The position numbers and the translations under genes are program-made. A model generated the notes under the pieces. It was given only the letters and a program-made list of their open reading frames with translations, ran no database searches and had not been told where the DNA came from. Shown in pieces: positions 54,005 to 62,037 of a DNA stretch of 64,000 nucleotides. This stretch comes from Pseudomonas gingeri (GTDB lineage: Bacteria > Pseudomonadota > Gammaproteobacteria > Pseudomonadales > Pseudomonadaceae). Position 1 is the first letter of the stretch. Each line of letters starts with the position of its first letter. The stretch covers positions 248,001 through 312,000 of the forward strand of contig NZ_JACAPR010000010.1 of the NCBI RefSeq assembly GCF_013385635.1, given 5' to 3'.

Positions 54005-55029
54005 GCCGACACCTCGCCGCTTTCCAGGACCCGCAGCAGTTCGCTCGGCCAGTCCAGGCCGACCGCCAGGCCTTCGTTCAGCGGCGCCGAGCCGTCATTG
54101 CGGCGGACCACGGTGATTTCCCCGATAGCGCTGTCGATGCGGTACAGCCACTGGCTGCCGAGGAAAAAGCGGCTGAGGATGCGTCCTTGCAGACGTCCAC
54201 AACCGGCGGCCAGCAGATCGATCTTTTCCGGACGCAGACTCAGGATCAGCGCGCCTTCGCCTGGTAACTGGCGCACTTGCGGGCAGCCGCTGGCGTCGCG
54301 GTCGCCGGGCAGCAGGTTGGCCTTGCCGACAAAGCCGGAAATGAAACGGGTACGCGGGTGTTCGTAGAGTTTGTAGGGTTCGTCGATCTGGGTGATCCGC
54401 CCGGCCTCCATCACCACCACGCGGTCGCTGATGGACAGGGCTTCGGCCTGGTCGTGGGTGACCATCAGCGTGGTGATGCCGACTTCGCGCTGGATGCGGC
54501 GGATCTCGAACTGCATTTCTTCGCGCAGGTTGGCGTCGAGGTTGGACAGCGGCTCGTCGAGCAGCAGCACCGGCGGCTCGATCACCAGGGCCCGGGCGAG
54601 GGCGACGCGCTGGCGCTGGCCGCCGGACAGCTCACGTGGATAACGCTCGGCGTGTCGATCCAGGCGCACCAGTTGCAGTACCTTCGCCACCCGCTGCTGG
54701 ACTTCGTCGGCTGGCACCTTGCGCATGCGCAGGCCGAAGGCGACGTTGTCGCGGACCGTCATATGAGGGAACAGCGCGTAGCTCTGGAACACCACGCCGA
54801 GGCCACGGCTGCTGGGCTTGGCGTGAGTGATATCACGGTTGTCGAGGAGGATCCGGCCGGCGCTGACCTCGACGAAGCCGGCGATCATCTGCAGGGTCGT
54901 GGTCTTGCCGCACCCGGAGGGACCGAGCAACGAGACGAACTCGCCCTTGTCTACCGAGAGCTGGGTGGCGACCACCGCTTCGATGGCGCCATAGCGCTTG
55001 CACACGCCTTCAAGTCGTAGAAAGGCCAT
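54001..55029 (-). CDS. ABC transporter ATP-binding protein (PotA-type)
   Basis: A 342-residue ATPase, first gene of the operon. It has Walker A GPSGCGKT, signature LSGGQRQR, Walker B LLLDEPLSNLDA, and a C-terminal TOBE regulatory domain (LSLRPEKIDLL) as in spermidine/putrescine importers. ATG at 55029 (MAFLRLEGVCKRYG) is preferred over the in-frame ATG at 55059. The promoter and IclR site lie in the following intergenic region. Confidence 0.9.
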   Translation of the reverse strand: MAFLRLEGVCKRYGAIEAVVATQLSVDKGEFVSLLGPSGCGKTTTLQMIAGFVEVSAGRILLDNRDITHAKPSSRGLGVVFQSYALFPHMTVRDNVAFGLRMRKVPADEVQQRVAKVLQLVRLDRHAERYPRELSGGQRQRVALARALVIEPPVLLLDEPLSNLDANLREEMQFEIRRIQREVGITTLMVTHDQAEALSISDRVVVMEAGRITQIDEPYKLYEHPRTRFISGFVGKANLLPGDRDASGCPQVRQLPGEGALILSLRPEKIDLLAAGCGRLQGRILSRFFLGSQWLYRIDSAIGEITVVRRNDGSAPLNEGLAVGLDWPSELLRVLESGEVSA

Positions 55030-55211
55030 AACTGCGTTCCACCTGTATTTGTTGTGCACGCCGGGGCGTGCTTTTTTGTCATGGGCAGAGACGAAAGGGC
55101 GTTGCGGGGGTGCGTGGTGCTCGACGTGTGTCGGCTACCGATGTTGTTCGAATCGCCCCTTGTGGACGCAGAGTAGGACGAAGCCTAGGATGTGCGAAAG
55201 CCTGAATTTCA

Positions 55212-55247
55212 CTGAAAGAATGACTATTTTCACTTTCATTCATTCAG
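55212..55247. promoter_or_regulatory. Putative IclR operator (long inverted repeat)
   Basis: CTGAAAGAATGA at 55212-55223 is matched 11 of 12 by the reverse complement of TCATTCATTCAG at 55236-55247, with a 12-base AT-rich centre. It lies between the IclR gene and the divergent operon, the expected place for shared control. Confidence 0.6.
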
Positions 55248-55273
55248 CAAATTTTTATGTTGGAAATGGTCTT

Positions 55274-56110
55274 ATGAATTCCACTGAACGGAATGAAAGT
55301 AAAAATGAAGTTGGTGTCGGTGCAGTGTCCCGACTGTTCGCGGTACTGCGCAGCCTGGGGGAGACACCGGAAAGCGGCGCGCGGGTGACGCAACTGGCCG
55401 AGCACATCGGTTTGTCCCAGCCGACCACCCACCGCCTGCTGCGCAGTCTGATGGACGAAGGAATGGTGGAACAGGACGGGCGCAGCAAACGCTATCGCCT
55501 GAGCCTGGAGTTCTTCGCCCTGGCGGCCCGGGCCGGGCAGAGCGGCAATCTGCGCGAGCTGGTGCGCCCGGCGTTGCTGCGTCTGTCGGCGTCCCTCGGC
55601 GACTCGCTGTTCCTGCTGGCACGCAGCGGTTTTGATGCGATCTGCCTGGACCGCAGTGAAGGGCCGTTTCCGATCCGCACCTTTACCGGCGATATCGGCG
55701 GCCGCGTGGCACTGGGCGTTGGTCAAGGCAGCCTGGCGATCCTGGCGTTCCTGCCGGAGGACGAGCGGGAAACGGTGATTCGCTACAACCTGCCGCGCCT
55801 GCGGGACTTTCACCTGTACGACGAGGTGTTCCTGCGTTCGGAAGTGGAGAGCGTCCGCAAGCTGGGTTACGCCGGGCGCAATACCGGCGTGTTGCAGGGG
55901 ATGGCGGGGGTGGCGGTGCCGATCCTCGATCGCGAAGGGCGGGCGGTCGCCGCCTTGAGCGTGGCGACCATCAGTGATCGCCTCGGGCCGGATCGGCTGC
56001 CGACGGTGGTGGAATTGCTCAAGCGCGAGGCGGCGCTGATCGGGCCACGGATCAATCCGTTCGATCCGCTGCTGCGCCGGCCTTCGCAGATCTTCGGTGC
56101 GTCGGAATAA
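55274..56110 (+). CDS. IclR-family transcriptional regulator
   Basis: A 278-residue regulator starting MNSTERNESKNEVGVGAVSR at 55274. The N-terminal winged helix covers about residues 15-75 (VTQLAEHIGLSQPTTHRLLR); the effector domain follows, with GVLQGMAGVAVPILDREGRAVAALSV. A longer frame from 54998 starts inside the operon on the other strand and is rejected. It is divergent from the transporter/oxidase operon and very likely controls it according to the imported substrate. Confidence 0.88.
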   Translation: MNSTERNESKNEVGVGAVSRLFAVLRSLGETPESGARVTQLAEHIGLSQPTTHRLLRSLMDEGMVEQDGRSKRYRLSLEFFALAARAGQSGNLRELVRPALLRLSASLGDSLFLLARSGFDAICLDRSEGPFPIRTFTGDIGGRVALGVGQGSLAILAFLPEDERETVIRYNLPRLRDFHLYDEVFLRSEVESVRKLGYAGRNTGVLQGMAGVAVPILDREGRAVAALSVATISDRLGPDRLPTVVELLKREAALIGPRINPFDPLLRRPSQIFGASE

Positions 56111-56119
56111 GAGGCAGGA

Positions 56120-56199
56120 GATCGTTCCCACGCTCTGCGTGGGAAGGCCTCTCTGGACGCTCTGCGTCCGCTGTCGTGACGCGGAGCGTGGGAGCGATC
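56120..56199. repeat. GTTCCCACGC-type palindromic repeat
   Basis: GATCGTTCCCACGCTCTGCG at one end and GAGCGTGGGAGCGATC at the other, with GGACGC...GCGTCC between. It is a full copy of the family also seen at 21480 and 61164, lying between two convergent genes. Confidence 0.75.
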
Positions 56200-56213
56200 A
56201 GTGCAGTCAGGCT

Positions 56214-56963
56214 TCAGAACTGTGTGGTCTGTTGCAGCACCTGCGCCGCCGGGGTATCGGCCGGGGTGACCATGGCATAGTTGTAGCCGCCACCGGACCA
56301 GTACTCGGCCTGGAGTTCGCCGTCACGCCGACGGCCACGCTCCAGAAAATGCTTCTGCGGTCCTGGCGGACGCATGTAGTAGCTGATTCGCCGCCCTTGC
56401 GGGTCTTCGTACAGGACCATCGCCGCGGGGCCCTGCTCGGTGCTCAGCAAGCGCGCACTGACCGGCTTGAACCCGGCGTTCTGCAGGTTCGGCAGGCGGT
56501 TGGCCTGGGTGAAGTAACGATCGAGCCAGCCTTGCAGGTCGCCGTTCTGCTCGACCTTGAAGTCCGCCGGCAGGATGTCCTGGGTGGCGAACATGCGATA
56601 GGCCTGCACCGCGTCGGCCATCGGCGCCGGGGTCGGGTAGGTCATCTGTCGTGCCTGCCAGCCGCTGAGGCCGCCGACGCTCACGGCGATCAGCAGCACG
56701 GCCGCGCTGGCCAGGTGACGGCGCGACTGGCCACGCAGGCGTTGACGGATCATCGCCGGGTCCAGTTGTGGATTGGCCGGCATCTGCAGGGCTCCGCCGA
56801 GGGCCGCGCGCAGATGCTGGGCATCGCGCTGCCAGTCGCGGACCTGTTGGGCCATCTCCGGGTTCGTGGCCAGGTAGGTGTCCATCATTTGCCGGTCGGC
56901 ATCGCTGAGCTGATGGTCGACATAGGCGTGCAAATCGCGTTCGCTGGGAGGAATAGTGATCAT
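56214..56963 (-). CDS. Anti-sigma factor (transmembrane)
   Basis: A 249-residue inner-membrane regulator. The N-terminal cytoplasmic part (RDLHAYVDHQLSDADRQMMD) is the anti-sigma fold without the classical zinc cysteines. One membrane helix lies near residues 83-100 (LASAAVLLIAVSVGGLSGW). The periplasmic part ends in a sensory-like domain. Its start overlaps the sigma gene stop by 4 bases (ATGA). It is expected to hold the ECF sigma factor inactive until a signal, likely oxidant or redox stress, is sensed. Confidence 0.85.
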   Translation of the reverse strand: MITIPPSERDLHAYVDHQLSDADRQMMDTYLATNPEMAQQVRDWQRDAQHLRAALGGALQMPANPQLDPAMIRQRLRGQSRRHLASAAVLLIAVSVGGLSGWQARQMTYPTPAPMADAVQAYRMFATQDILPADFKVEQNGDLQGWLDRYFTQANRLPNLQNAGFKPVSARLLSTEQGPAAMVLYEDPQGRRISYYMRPPGPQKHFLERGRRRDGELQAEYWSGGGYNYAMVTPADTPAAQVLQQTTQF

Positions 56964-57466
56964 TTCAGTATCCGCAGGGAAGGGCTGGTGATTTCGCCGT
57001 CGCTGATCTGGCGCAAGGCCTGGCGGGCGCGGGACAGGCGTGACATCACGGTACCGGTGGGGACGTCGAGGATCTCGGCGACTTCCTTGTAGCTCAAGCC
57101 TTCCACCGAGACCCAGAGCAGCAGGGCCCGCTGTTCGGTGGGCAGTTGTTCGAAGGCTTCCAGGGTCGATTGCGCCACCACCGTGCGCTCCACCGACGGC
57201 TGGGCATCGTCGCGCCCGGTGAAGAACTCGAGCATCCGCGCATACCGCCGGTTGCGGCGGTGGGCATCGAGGAACTGCCGGTAGAGAATCGAGAACAGCC
57301 AGGCGCGCAGATCGCCCTCGGGACGCTTTTCACCCCAGCTGGACAAGGCCCGCTCCAGGCTGGCCTGGACCAGGTCGTCGGCGCTGCTCGGGTTACGGGT
57401 CAGCGACACGGCGAAGCGCCGCATGCGGGGGATCAGTTCACGTAACTGTTCGTCGAGATCGTTCAT
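56960..57466 (-). CDS. ECF-type RNA polymerase sigma factor
   Basis: A 168-residue sigma-70 family factor. Region 2 is in LVQASLERALSSWG to RAWLFSILYRQFLDAHRR; region 4 is LPTEQRALLLWVSVEGLSYKEVAEILDVPTGTVMSRLSRARQ. ATG at 57466 is chosen because AGGA precedes it; ATG at 57487 is an alternative. It is coupled to its anti-sigma gene. An upstream promoter of the same type as that of the divergent catalase gene suggests autoregulation. Confidence 0.9.
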   Translation of the reverse strand: MNDLDEQLRELIPRMRRFAVSLTRNPSSADDLVQASLERALSSWGEKRPEGDLRAWLFSILYRQFLDAHRRNRRYARMLEFFTGRDDAQPSVERTVVAQSTLEAFEQLPTEQRALLLWVSVEGLSYKEVAEILDVPTGTVMSRLSRARQALRQISDGEITSPSLRILK

Positions 57467-57511
57467 GGAATCCTGCAGGTTCTTCATCAGTCACTACGCT
57501 TGGACAAGGAA

Positions 57512-57537
57512 GACGCCTGGCTCGCAAGGTTATTCCA
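57512..57537 (-). promoter_or_regulatory. ECF promoter of the sigma/anti-sigma operon
   Basis: On the minus strand GGAATAA (57537-57531) and CGTCT (57516-57512) are separated so that 16 bases lie between GGAAT and CGTCT. This is a canonical ECF -35/-10 pair and equals the divergent promoter. Confidence 0.75.
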
Positions 57538-57579
57538 ACGGCCGGAAAATAAATATTCGAAAAATAAATCGGGGTGCCT

Positions 57580-57606
57580 GGAATAAACCACCGCGACCTT
57601 CGTCTT
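57580..57606 (+). promoter_or_regulatory. ECF promoter of the catalase/cytochrome b561 operon
   Basis: GGAATAAA at 57580-57587 and CGTCTT at 57601-57606, with 16 bases between GGAAT and CGTCT. The gene starts 46 bases later. Same motif and spacing as the promoter on the other strand. Confidence 0.75.
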
Positions 57607-57651
57607 ATAGCTCCTTCACCGTGTGGCCGCCTGAGGCCCTGGAGTTCTTTC

Positions 57652-58731
57652 ATGGTAGATCACACCCCGCCGCCCCTCAGCGGTTCGAGCAAGGCCTTGC
57701 GCCTGGCTGGTATCGCCGTGGTGGTCGCGGCGCTGGCCGGGGCCTTTGCCTATGTCAGTGGCCGGCTCGACCCGCAGCGCCTGACGCCGACGCGTATTGT
57801 CGATACCTTCGAGAAAAACAATGGCCTGCATCCGGGGTTCCGGCGTAACCATGCCAAGGGCGTGTGCGTCGCCGGCTATTTCGAAAGCAGTGCTGAAGCG
57901 CGTCCGTATTCGATTGCCAAGGTGTTCGCCGAAGGTAGCGTGCCGGTGGAGGGGCGCTTTGCCCTACCCAGCGGCAACCCCTATGCGCCGGACAGCAGTG
58001 TGCCGATCCGCAGCCTGGGCCTGCGCTTCATTCTCGCCAATGGCCAACAATGGCGCACCGGGATGAACAGCATGCCGGTGTTCCCGGTGGGGACGCCAGA
58101 AGCCTTCTTCGAGCAGCTCAAGGCGTCCGCGCCGGACCCGGCCACCGGCAAGCCGAACCCGGCGGCGATGGCGGCGTTTTTTGCCGGTCATCCGGAGACC
58201 GCGCCCTTCCTGCAGTGGGTCAAGACCGCCAAGCCATCGGCCAGCTATGCCACCGAAAGCTATAACGGGCTGAACGCCTTCTACCTGGTGAACGCCGCCG
58301 GTCAGCGCCAGGCGGTACGTTGGGGTTATGTGCCGTTGAGCCAGGATGCCCCGGGTGCCGTGGCACCGGCAGGCGCCGATTTCCTGAGCCAGGACCTGGA
58401 ACAGCGACTGGCCGCCGGCCCGTTGAAATGGCAATTGCGCATTACCCTGGCCAATCCCGGCGACCCGACCGATGACGCCAGCAAGGCCTGGACCGGCGAG
58501 CACAAGGTGCTGAATGCCGGGACCCTGGTGCTGGAGAGCACCCAACCGCAGGACAGCGGCGATTGCCGCGATATCAATTACGACCCGCTGGTACTGCCCA
58601 GTGGCATCGAGGCTTCGGCCGATCCGTTGCTGGCGGCGCGTTCGGCGGCCTACGCCAGTTCCTATCTGCGTCGTACCAGTGAAGTCGGCCAGTTGCCTGC
58701 CGGTCACGCCAAACAGGAGTCCCGCCCATGA
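57652..58731 (+). CDS. Membrane-anchored catalase-family peroxidase
   Basis: A 359-residue heme enzyme of the small catalase-related (SrpA-like) group. An N-terminal helix (ALRLAGIAVVVAALAGAFAYV, residues 15-35) anchors it with the enzyme in the periplasm. The distal His is probably His67 in FRRNHAKG, and a proximal Tyr candidate is Tyr334 in ARSAAYASSYLRR. It removes peroxides by reduction. The start at 57652 follows GGAG; an earlier in-frame ATG at 57574 would overlap the promoter. Its stop overlaps the cytochrome gene (ATGA). Confidence 0.85.
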   Translation: MVDHTPPPLSGSSKALRLAGIAVVVAALAGAFAYVSGRLDPQRLTPTRIVDTFEKNNGLHPGFRRNHAKGVCVAGYFESSAEARPYSIAKVFAEGSVPVEGRFALPSGNPYAPDSSVPIRSLGLRFILANGQQWRTGMNSMPVFPVGTPEAFFEQLKASAPDPATGKPNPAAMAAFFAGHPETAPFLQWVKTAKPSASYATESYNGLNAFYLVNAAGQRQAVRWGYVPLSQDAPGAVAPAGADFLSQDLEQRLAAGPLKWQLRITLANPGDPTDDASKAWTGEHKVLNAGTLVLESTQPQDSGDCRDINYDPLVLPSGIEASADPLLAARSAAYASSYLRRTSEVGQLPAGHAKQESRP

Positions 58732-59267
58732 GCGCCCCTTCGAAGCATTTCGCCCCCCTGGCGCGCCTGCTGCACTGGCTGATGGCCCTGATGATCCTGG
58801 CGATGCTGTTTATCGGTGCCGGGATGGTGGCGTCGGTGTCGGCCCGGCATGAGTGGCTGATCCATCTGCACAAGCCGCTGGGGATTGCGATCCTGGCGTT
58901 GGTGATCGTGCGTCTGGTTGTACGTTTCAGTACCCGGCAACCGCCCTTGCCAGAGGACCTGCCGGGCTGGCAAGTGCTGGCGGCAAAGCTGTCCCATGTG
59001 CTGCTGTACGCCTTGATGCTGGTGTTGCCGCTGTTGGGTTGGGCGATGATTTCAGCGGCCGGCGATCCGGTGATGCTGAGCAGTTCGATTGAACTGCCGG
59101 CGCTGCTCTCGGCCAATGCCACGACCTTTGCCTTCCTGCGCAAGGCCCACGGCTACCTGGCGTACCTGTTGTTCCTGACCGTGTTGATGCACCTGGCCGC
59201 GGCCTTGTTCCATGGCTGGATTCGTCGGGATGGCGTGCTGCAAAGCATGGTGCGCGGCAAGGATTGA
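58728..59267 (+). CDS. Cytochrome b561 family protein
   Basis: A 179-residue four-helix diheme cytochrome. His residues in LLHWLMALM, IHLHKPLG, SHVLLYALML and AHGYLAYLLFLTVLMHLAAALFH supply the heme ligands. It transfers electrons from the quinone pool across the membrane. Coupled with the peroxidase (4-base overlap), it probably feeds electrons from ubiquinol to the peroxidase, giving a quinol-peroxidase system; this is inference. Confidence 0.88.
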   Translation: MSAPSKHFAPLARLLHWLMALMILAMLFIGAGMVASVSARHEWLIHLHKPLGIAILALVIVRLVVRFSTRQPPLPEDLPGWQVLAAKLSHVLLYALMLVLPLLGWAMISAAGDPVMLSSSIELPALLSANATTFAFLRKAHGYLAYLLFLTVLMHLAAALFHGWIRRDGVLQSMVRGKD

Positions 59268-59288
59268 AACAGTGGGGTGTCAGGGCTG

Positions 59289-59389
59289 GCGCCTTCGCGG
59301 GCAAGCCCGCTCCCACAGGGACGGCGGGGTGTGCGGCATTTGTGGTTGGCTCGAACCCTTGTGGGAGTGGGCTTGCCCGCGAAGAGGCC
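59289..59389. repeat. Inverted REP pair
   Basis: GGCGCCTTCGCGGGCAAGCC at 59289-59308 and its near-inverse ending at 59389 form a REPIN between convergent genes. The core TTCGCGGGCAAGCCCGCTCC differs from the array at 46921. Confidence 0.8.
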
Positions 59390-59407
59390 AGTCCAGGCGA
59401 CCCTCAT

Positions 59408-60622
59408 TCAAGGATTTTTCACCACCCGCAGTGACCATCCCCAGTACCCCAGCGCCAGGGCATTGATTCCAGCTCCCAGCAGGCAGACGCCCGGCCAGCC
59501 CGCCCATGCATACATGGCCGTGGCCCCGAGGGCCCCGGCCGCGCTGCCGAGCGAATAGAACAGCATGTAACCCGCCGCCAGGCGGCTTTGCGCCTGTGGC
59601 CTGACGCCGTAGATCAGGGTCTGGCTGGTGACATGCGCCGCCTGTAAACCCAGATCGAGGGTAATCACGCCGAGCAGCAAGGCCCAGAGCGACGATTGGG
59701 TAAAGGCGATCGGCAACCACGACAACAGCATCAGCAGCAACGACAGGCCACTGGTCCATTGCGCCCAGCCGCGATCCGCCCAGTGTCCGGCGCGCGCGGC
59801 GCCCAGGGCGCTGGCAGCCCCGGCGAGACCGAACAGGCCGATCTCGGTATGCGACAGCGACAGCGGCGGGGCGCTCAGGGGCAGGACCAGCGGTGTCCAT
59901 AGCACCGTCCCGGCGGCGAAAATCAGCATCGCCAGCACGGCCCGGTCACGCAGGATCTTTTCTTCCTTGAACAGACTGAACACCGACACGATCAGTGCAC
60001 CGTAGGCCTGGCGGGCCTTGGCCGGTTCGTACCGGGGCAGCACCCGCCAGAGCATCAGCGCCATGACCAGCGTCAGTCCCGACGACAGCAGGTAGACCGA
60101 ACGCCAGCCGGCCAGATCGGCCATGCCCCCGGAAACGCTGCGCGCCAGCAGCAGGCCGACGACGATGCCGCTGGTGACCGTGCCGACGACCTGGCCACGT
60201 TCGCCCGCTGCCGCCAGTTGCGCGGCATAAGCCACCAGGGTCTGGGTCACCACCGCCAGCAGCCCGACCAGGCCCATGCCCAGCAGTAGCCAGAAGCTGT
60301 TGGGCGCCAGGGCACTGAGCAGCAGCGCCAGCACCGACAGCAGCATCTGCCCGACGATCAGCCGACGGCGGTCGAGCAGGTCGCCGAGGGGCACCAGCAA
60401 CAGCAGTCCCAAGCCATAGCCGACCTGGGTCAGGGTAATCACGCCACCGACCATGGCGTGGTCCATGGCAAAGGTCTCGGCCATGGCATCCAGCAGTGGT
60501 TGGGCGAAATAGACATTGCCGACCGAGAGCCCGCAGGCGACGGCGAACAGCAGGACGACTGCCGGGGAAAGTCCGGCGCTCGGCTCTTGGGTATCGGTGG
60601 TGATCGGGACTTCCAGCGCCAT
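59408..60622 (-). CDS. MFS transporter, drug-exporter type
   Basis: A 404-residue inner-membrane protein with 12 predicted helices (LSPAVVLLFAVACGLSVGNVY first). It has the MFS motif A variant GDLLDRRRLIVGQ in the loop between helices 2 and 3. The start MALEVPITTD at 60622 gives a normal N-terminus; the longer frame runs into the divergent regulator. It belongs to the major facilitator group of small-molecule efflux carriers. Its divergent HxlR neighbour suggests induction by an aldehyde or quinone-like compound, which is inference. Confidence 0.88.
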   Translation of the reverse strand: MALEVPITTDTQEPSAGLSPAVVLLFAVACGLSVGNVYFAQPLLDAMAETFAMDHAMVGGVITLTQVGYGLGLLLLVPLGDLLDRRRLIVGQMLLSVLALLLSALAPNSFWLLLGMGLVGLLAVVTQTLVAYAAQLAAAGERGQVVGTVTSGIVVGLLLARSVSGGMADLAGWRSVYLLSSGLTLVMALMLWRVLPRYEPAKARQAYGALIVSVFSLFKEEKILRDRAVLAMLIFAAGTVLWTPLVLPLSAPPLSLSHTEIGLFGLAGAASALGAARAGHWADRGWAQWTSGLSLLLMLLSWLPIAFTQSSLWALLLGVITLDLGLQAAHVTSQTLIYGVRPQAQSRLAAGYMLFYSLGSAAGALGATAMYAWAGWPGVCLLGAGINALALGYWGWSLRVVKNP

Positions 60623-60719
60623 GAGGGCTCCTTGGGTTGTGGTTGCTTTTTGAAACCAGTTGTACCCTAGGGCGCGTGGTTTTATATTGCAACCACATTT
60701 TCTTGCAGGAGCCCGAGTC

Positions 60720-61163
60720 ATGGTCAAGCGTTCCAGCCTGGAAGCCGCCGAATGCCCGGTGGCCCGCTCACTGGATGCCATTGGCGACGGTTGGTCGTTG
60801 CTGATCATTCGCGACGCGTTCGACGGCATTCGTCGCTTCGGCGAGTTTCAGCGCAACCTCGGCCTGGCCAAGAATATCCTCGCCGCCCGTTTGAAAAGCC
60901 TGGTGGGGCACGGGGTGCTGGCGGTTGTTCCGGCCTCGGATGGCAGTGCCTATCAGGAGTATGTGCTGACGGAAAAGGGCAGGGGGTTGTTCAACCTGAT
61001 CATCGGCCTGCGCCAGTGGGGCGAGGCCCATTTCTACGGTCCGCAGGAAACGCATTCGCGGATGGTCGACCGCGAGCAGGGCTTGCCCCTCAGGCTTCTC
61101 GAACTGCGAGCCGCGGACGGGCGATTGCTGGGGCCGGAGGACTGTCGACGGATTCCGGCCTGA
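60720..61163 (+). CDS. HxlR-family transcriptional regulator
   Basis: A 147-residue winged-helix regulator with Cys12 in EAAECPVARSLDAIGDGWSLLIIRD, the hallmark N-terminal region of HxlR/DUF24 proteins. Such proteins often sense electrophiles or aldehydes through this cysteine. ATG 60720 is preceded by a GGAG site in CAGGAGCC. It is divergent from the MFS gene, 97 bases apart, and probably represses it. Confidence 0.88.
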   Translation: MVKRSSLEAAECPVARSLDAIGDGWSLLIIRDAFDGIRRFGEFQRNLGLAKNILAARLKSLVGHGVLAVVPASDGSAYQEYVLTEKGRGLFNLIIGLRQWGEAHFYGPQETHSRMVDREQGLPLRLLELRAADGRLLGPEDCRRIPA

Positions 61164-61229
61164 ACGCTTTGCGTCACAAAAGCGGACGCAGAGCGTGGGA
61201 ACGATCGCACCTCGATATGGGAGCGATCG
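61164..61229. repeat. GTTCCCACGC-type repeat, rearranged copy
   Basis: GCGGACGCAGAGCGTGGGAA followed by CGATC and a second GGGAGCGATC. It shares sequence with the elements at 21480 and 56120 but is shorter and partly altered. It fills the space between hxlR and the GntR gene. Confidence 0.6.
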
Positions 61230-61234
61230 GTTTG

Positions 61235-61951
61235 CTATTCCCGGGAAAACCGCTCCCGGCTGTTGCTCAGGTGGGTCCACATCGCCGCCCGCGCCGCATC
61301 GGCATCCTGGCGCTGGATCGCGTTGAGGATCGCTTCATGCTCCTGATTGGCCAACTGTCCCAGTTGGGCGAGGTCGGCGTCGCCGCGTTCAGCGCCTTGT
61401 ACCCGGGTTCGCGGGATCATCGATTGCCCCAGGTGCAAGAGGATTTCAGCGAAGTACGGGTTGCCGGTGGCCTCGGCGATCAGCAGGTGGAAACGCTGGT
61501 CGGCGGCTACGCAACTGTCGTTGTTGGCCAGCAGGCTCTGGTATTCGTCGAGGGCTTCACGCATCTGCCGCAGGTGTGCGTCGCTGCGCCGTCGTGCCGC
61601 CAGGGCGACGGCCTGGGTCTCCAGGCCCAGGCGCAGTTCGAGGATGTCGCGCACGCTCAGCGCCGTGTCGGCGCTCAGGCGCAGGCCATGGGCTTCCTCG
61701 CGTTCCAGGACGAAACTGCCAACCCCGTGATGAGTCTCCACCCAGCCCGAGGCCTGCAGCTTGGATATCGCCTCGCGGACCACTGTACGGCTGACCTTGT
61801 GCTCACGCACGATGGTGCTTTCCGAAGGCAGCTTTTCCCCCGGTTTCAACTGTCCCAGGCGGATCTGCTGGGTCAGGTGATTGACCAGGTCGGTGGCCAG
61901 GTTGGGCGTGCGCTTGCGGCGCGGTGCAGGAAGGTCGGTATCGAGGCTCAT
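61235..61951 (-). CDS. GntR-family regulator, FadR subfamily
   Basis: A 238-residue regulator. The N-terminal winged helix is LKPGEKLPSESTIVREHKVSRTVVREAISKLQASGWV; the C-terminal FCD domain (LELRLGLETQAVALAARR) binds a small organic acid in related proteins. It is divergent from the glucarate transport gene with 348 bases between, so it likely controls sugar-acid use (glucarate, galactarate). It resembles GudR/GulR-type regulators, but the ligand is inferred. Confidence 0.85.
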   Translation of the reverse strand: MSLDTDLPAPRRKRTPNLATDLVNHLTQQIRLGQLKPGEKLPSESTIVREHKVSRTVVREAISKLQASGWVETHHGVGSFVLEREEAHGLRLSADTALSVRDILELRLGLETQAVALAARRRSDAHLRQMREALDEYQSLLANNDSCVAADQRFHLLIAEATGNPYFAEILLHLGQSMIPRTRVQGAERGDADLAQLGQLANQEHEAILNAIQRQDADAARAAMWTHLSNSRERFSRE

Positions 61952-61984
61952 GATCGTGTCGCGCAGAAATGAGCGATGAGCTTA

Positions 61985-62037
61985 ACACTCGTCAGACAAG
62001 CTGTGCACAAGGGCTGTTATACATGTATGACGAGTGT
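61985..62037. promoter_or_regulatory. Putative GntR operators in the divergent region
   Basis: ACACTCGTCA at 61985-61994 is repeated as its exact inverse TGACGAGTGT at 62028-62037. Within the span lies the palindrome ATACATGTAT at 62019-62028, a typical FadR-subfamily half-site pattern. The rest of 61952-62299 is AT-rich and shows no gene. Confidence 0.5.
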
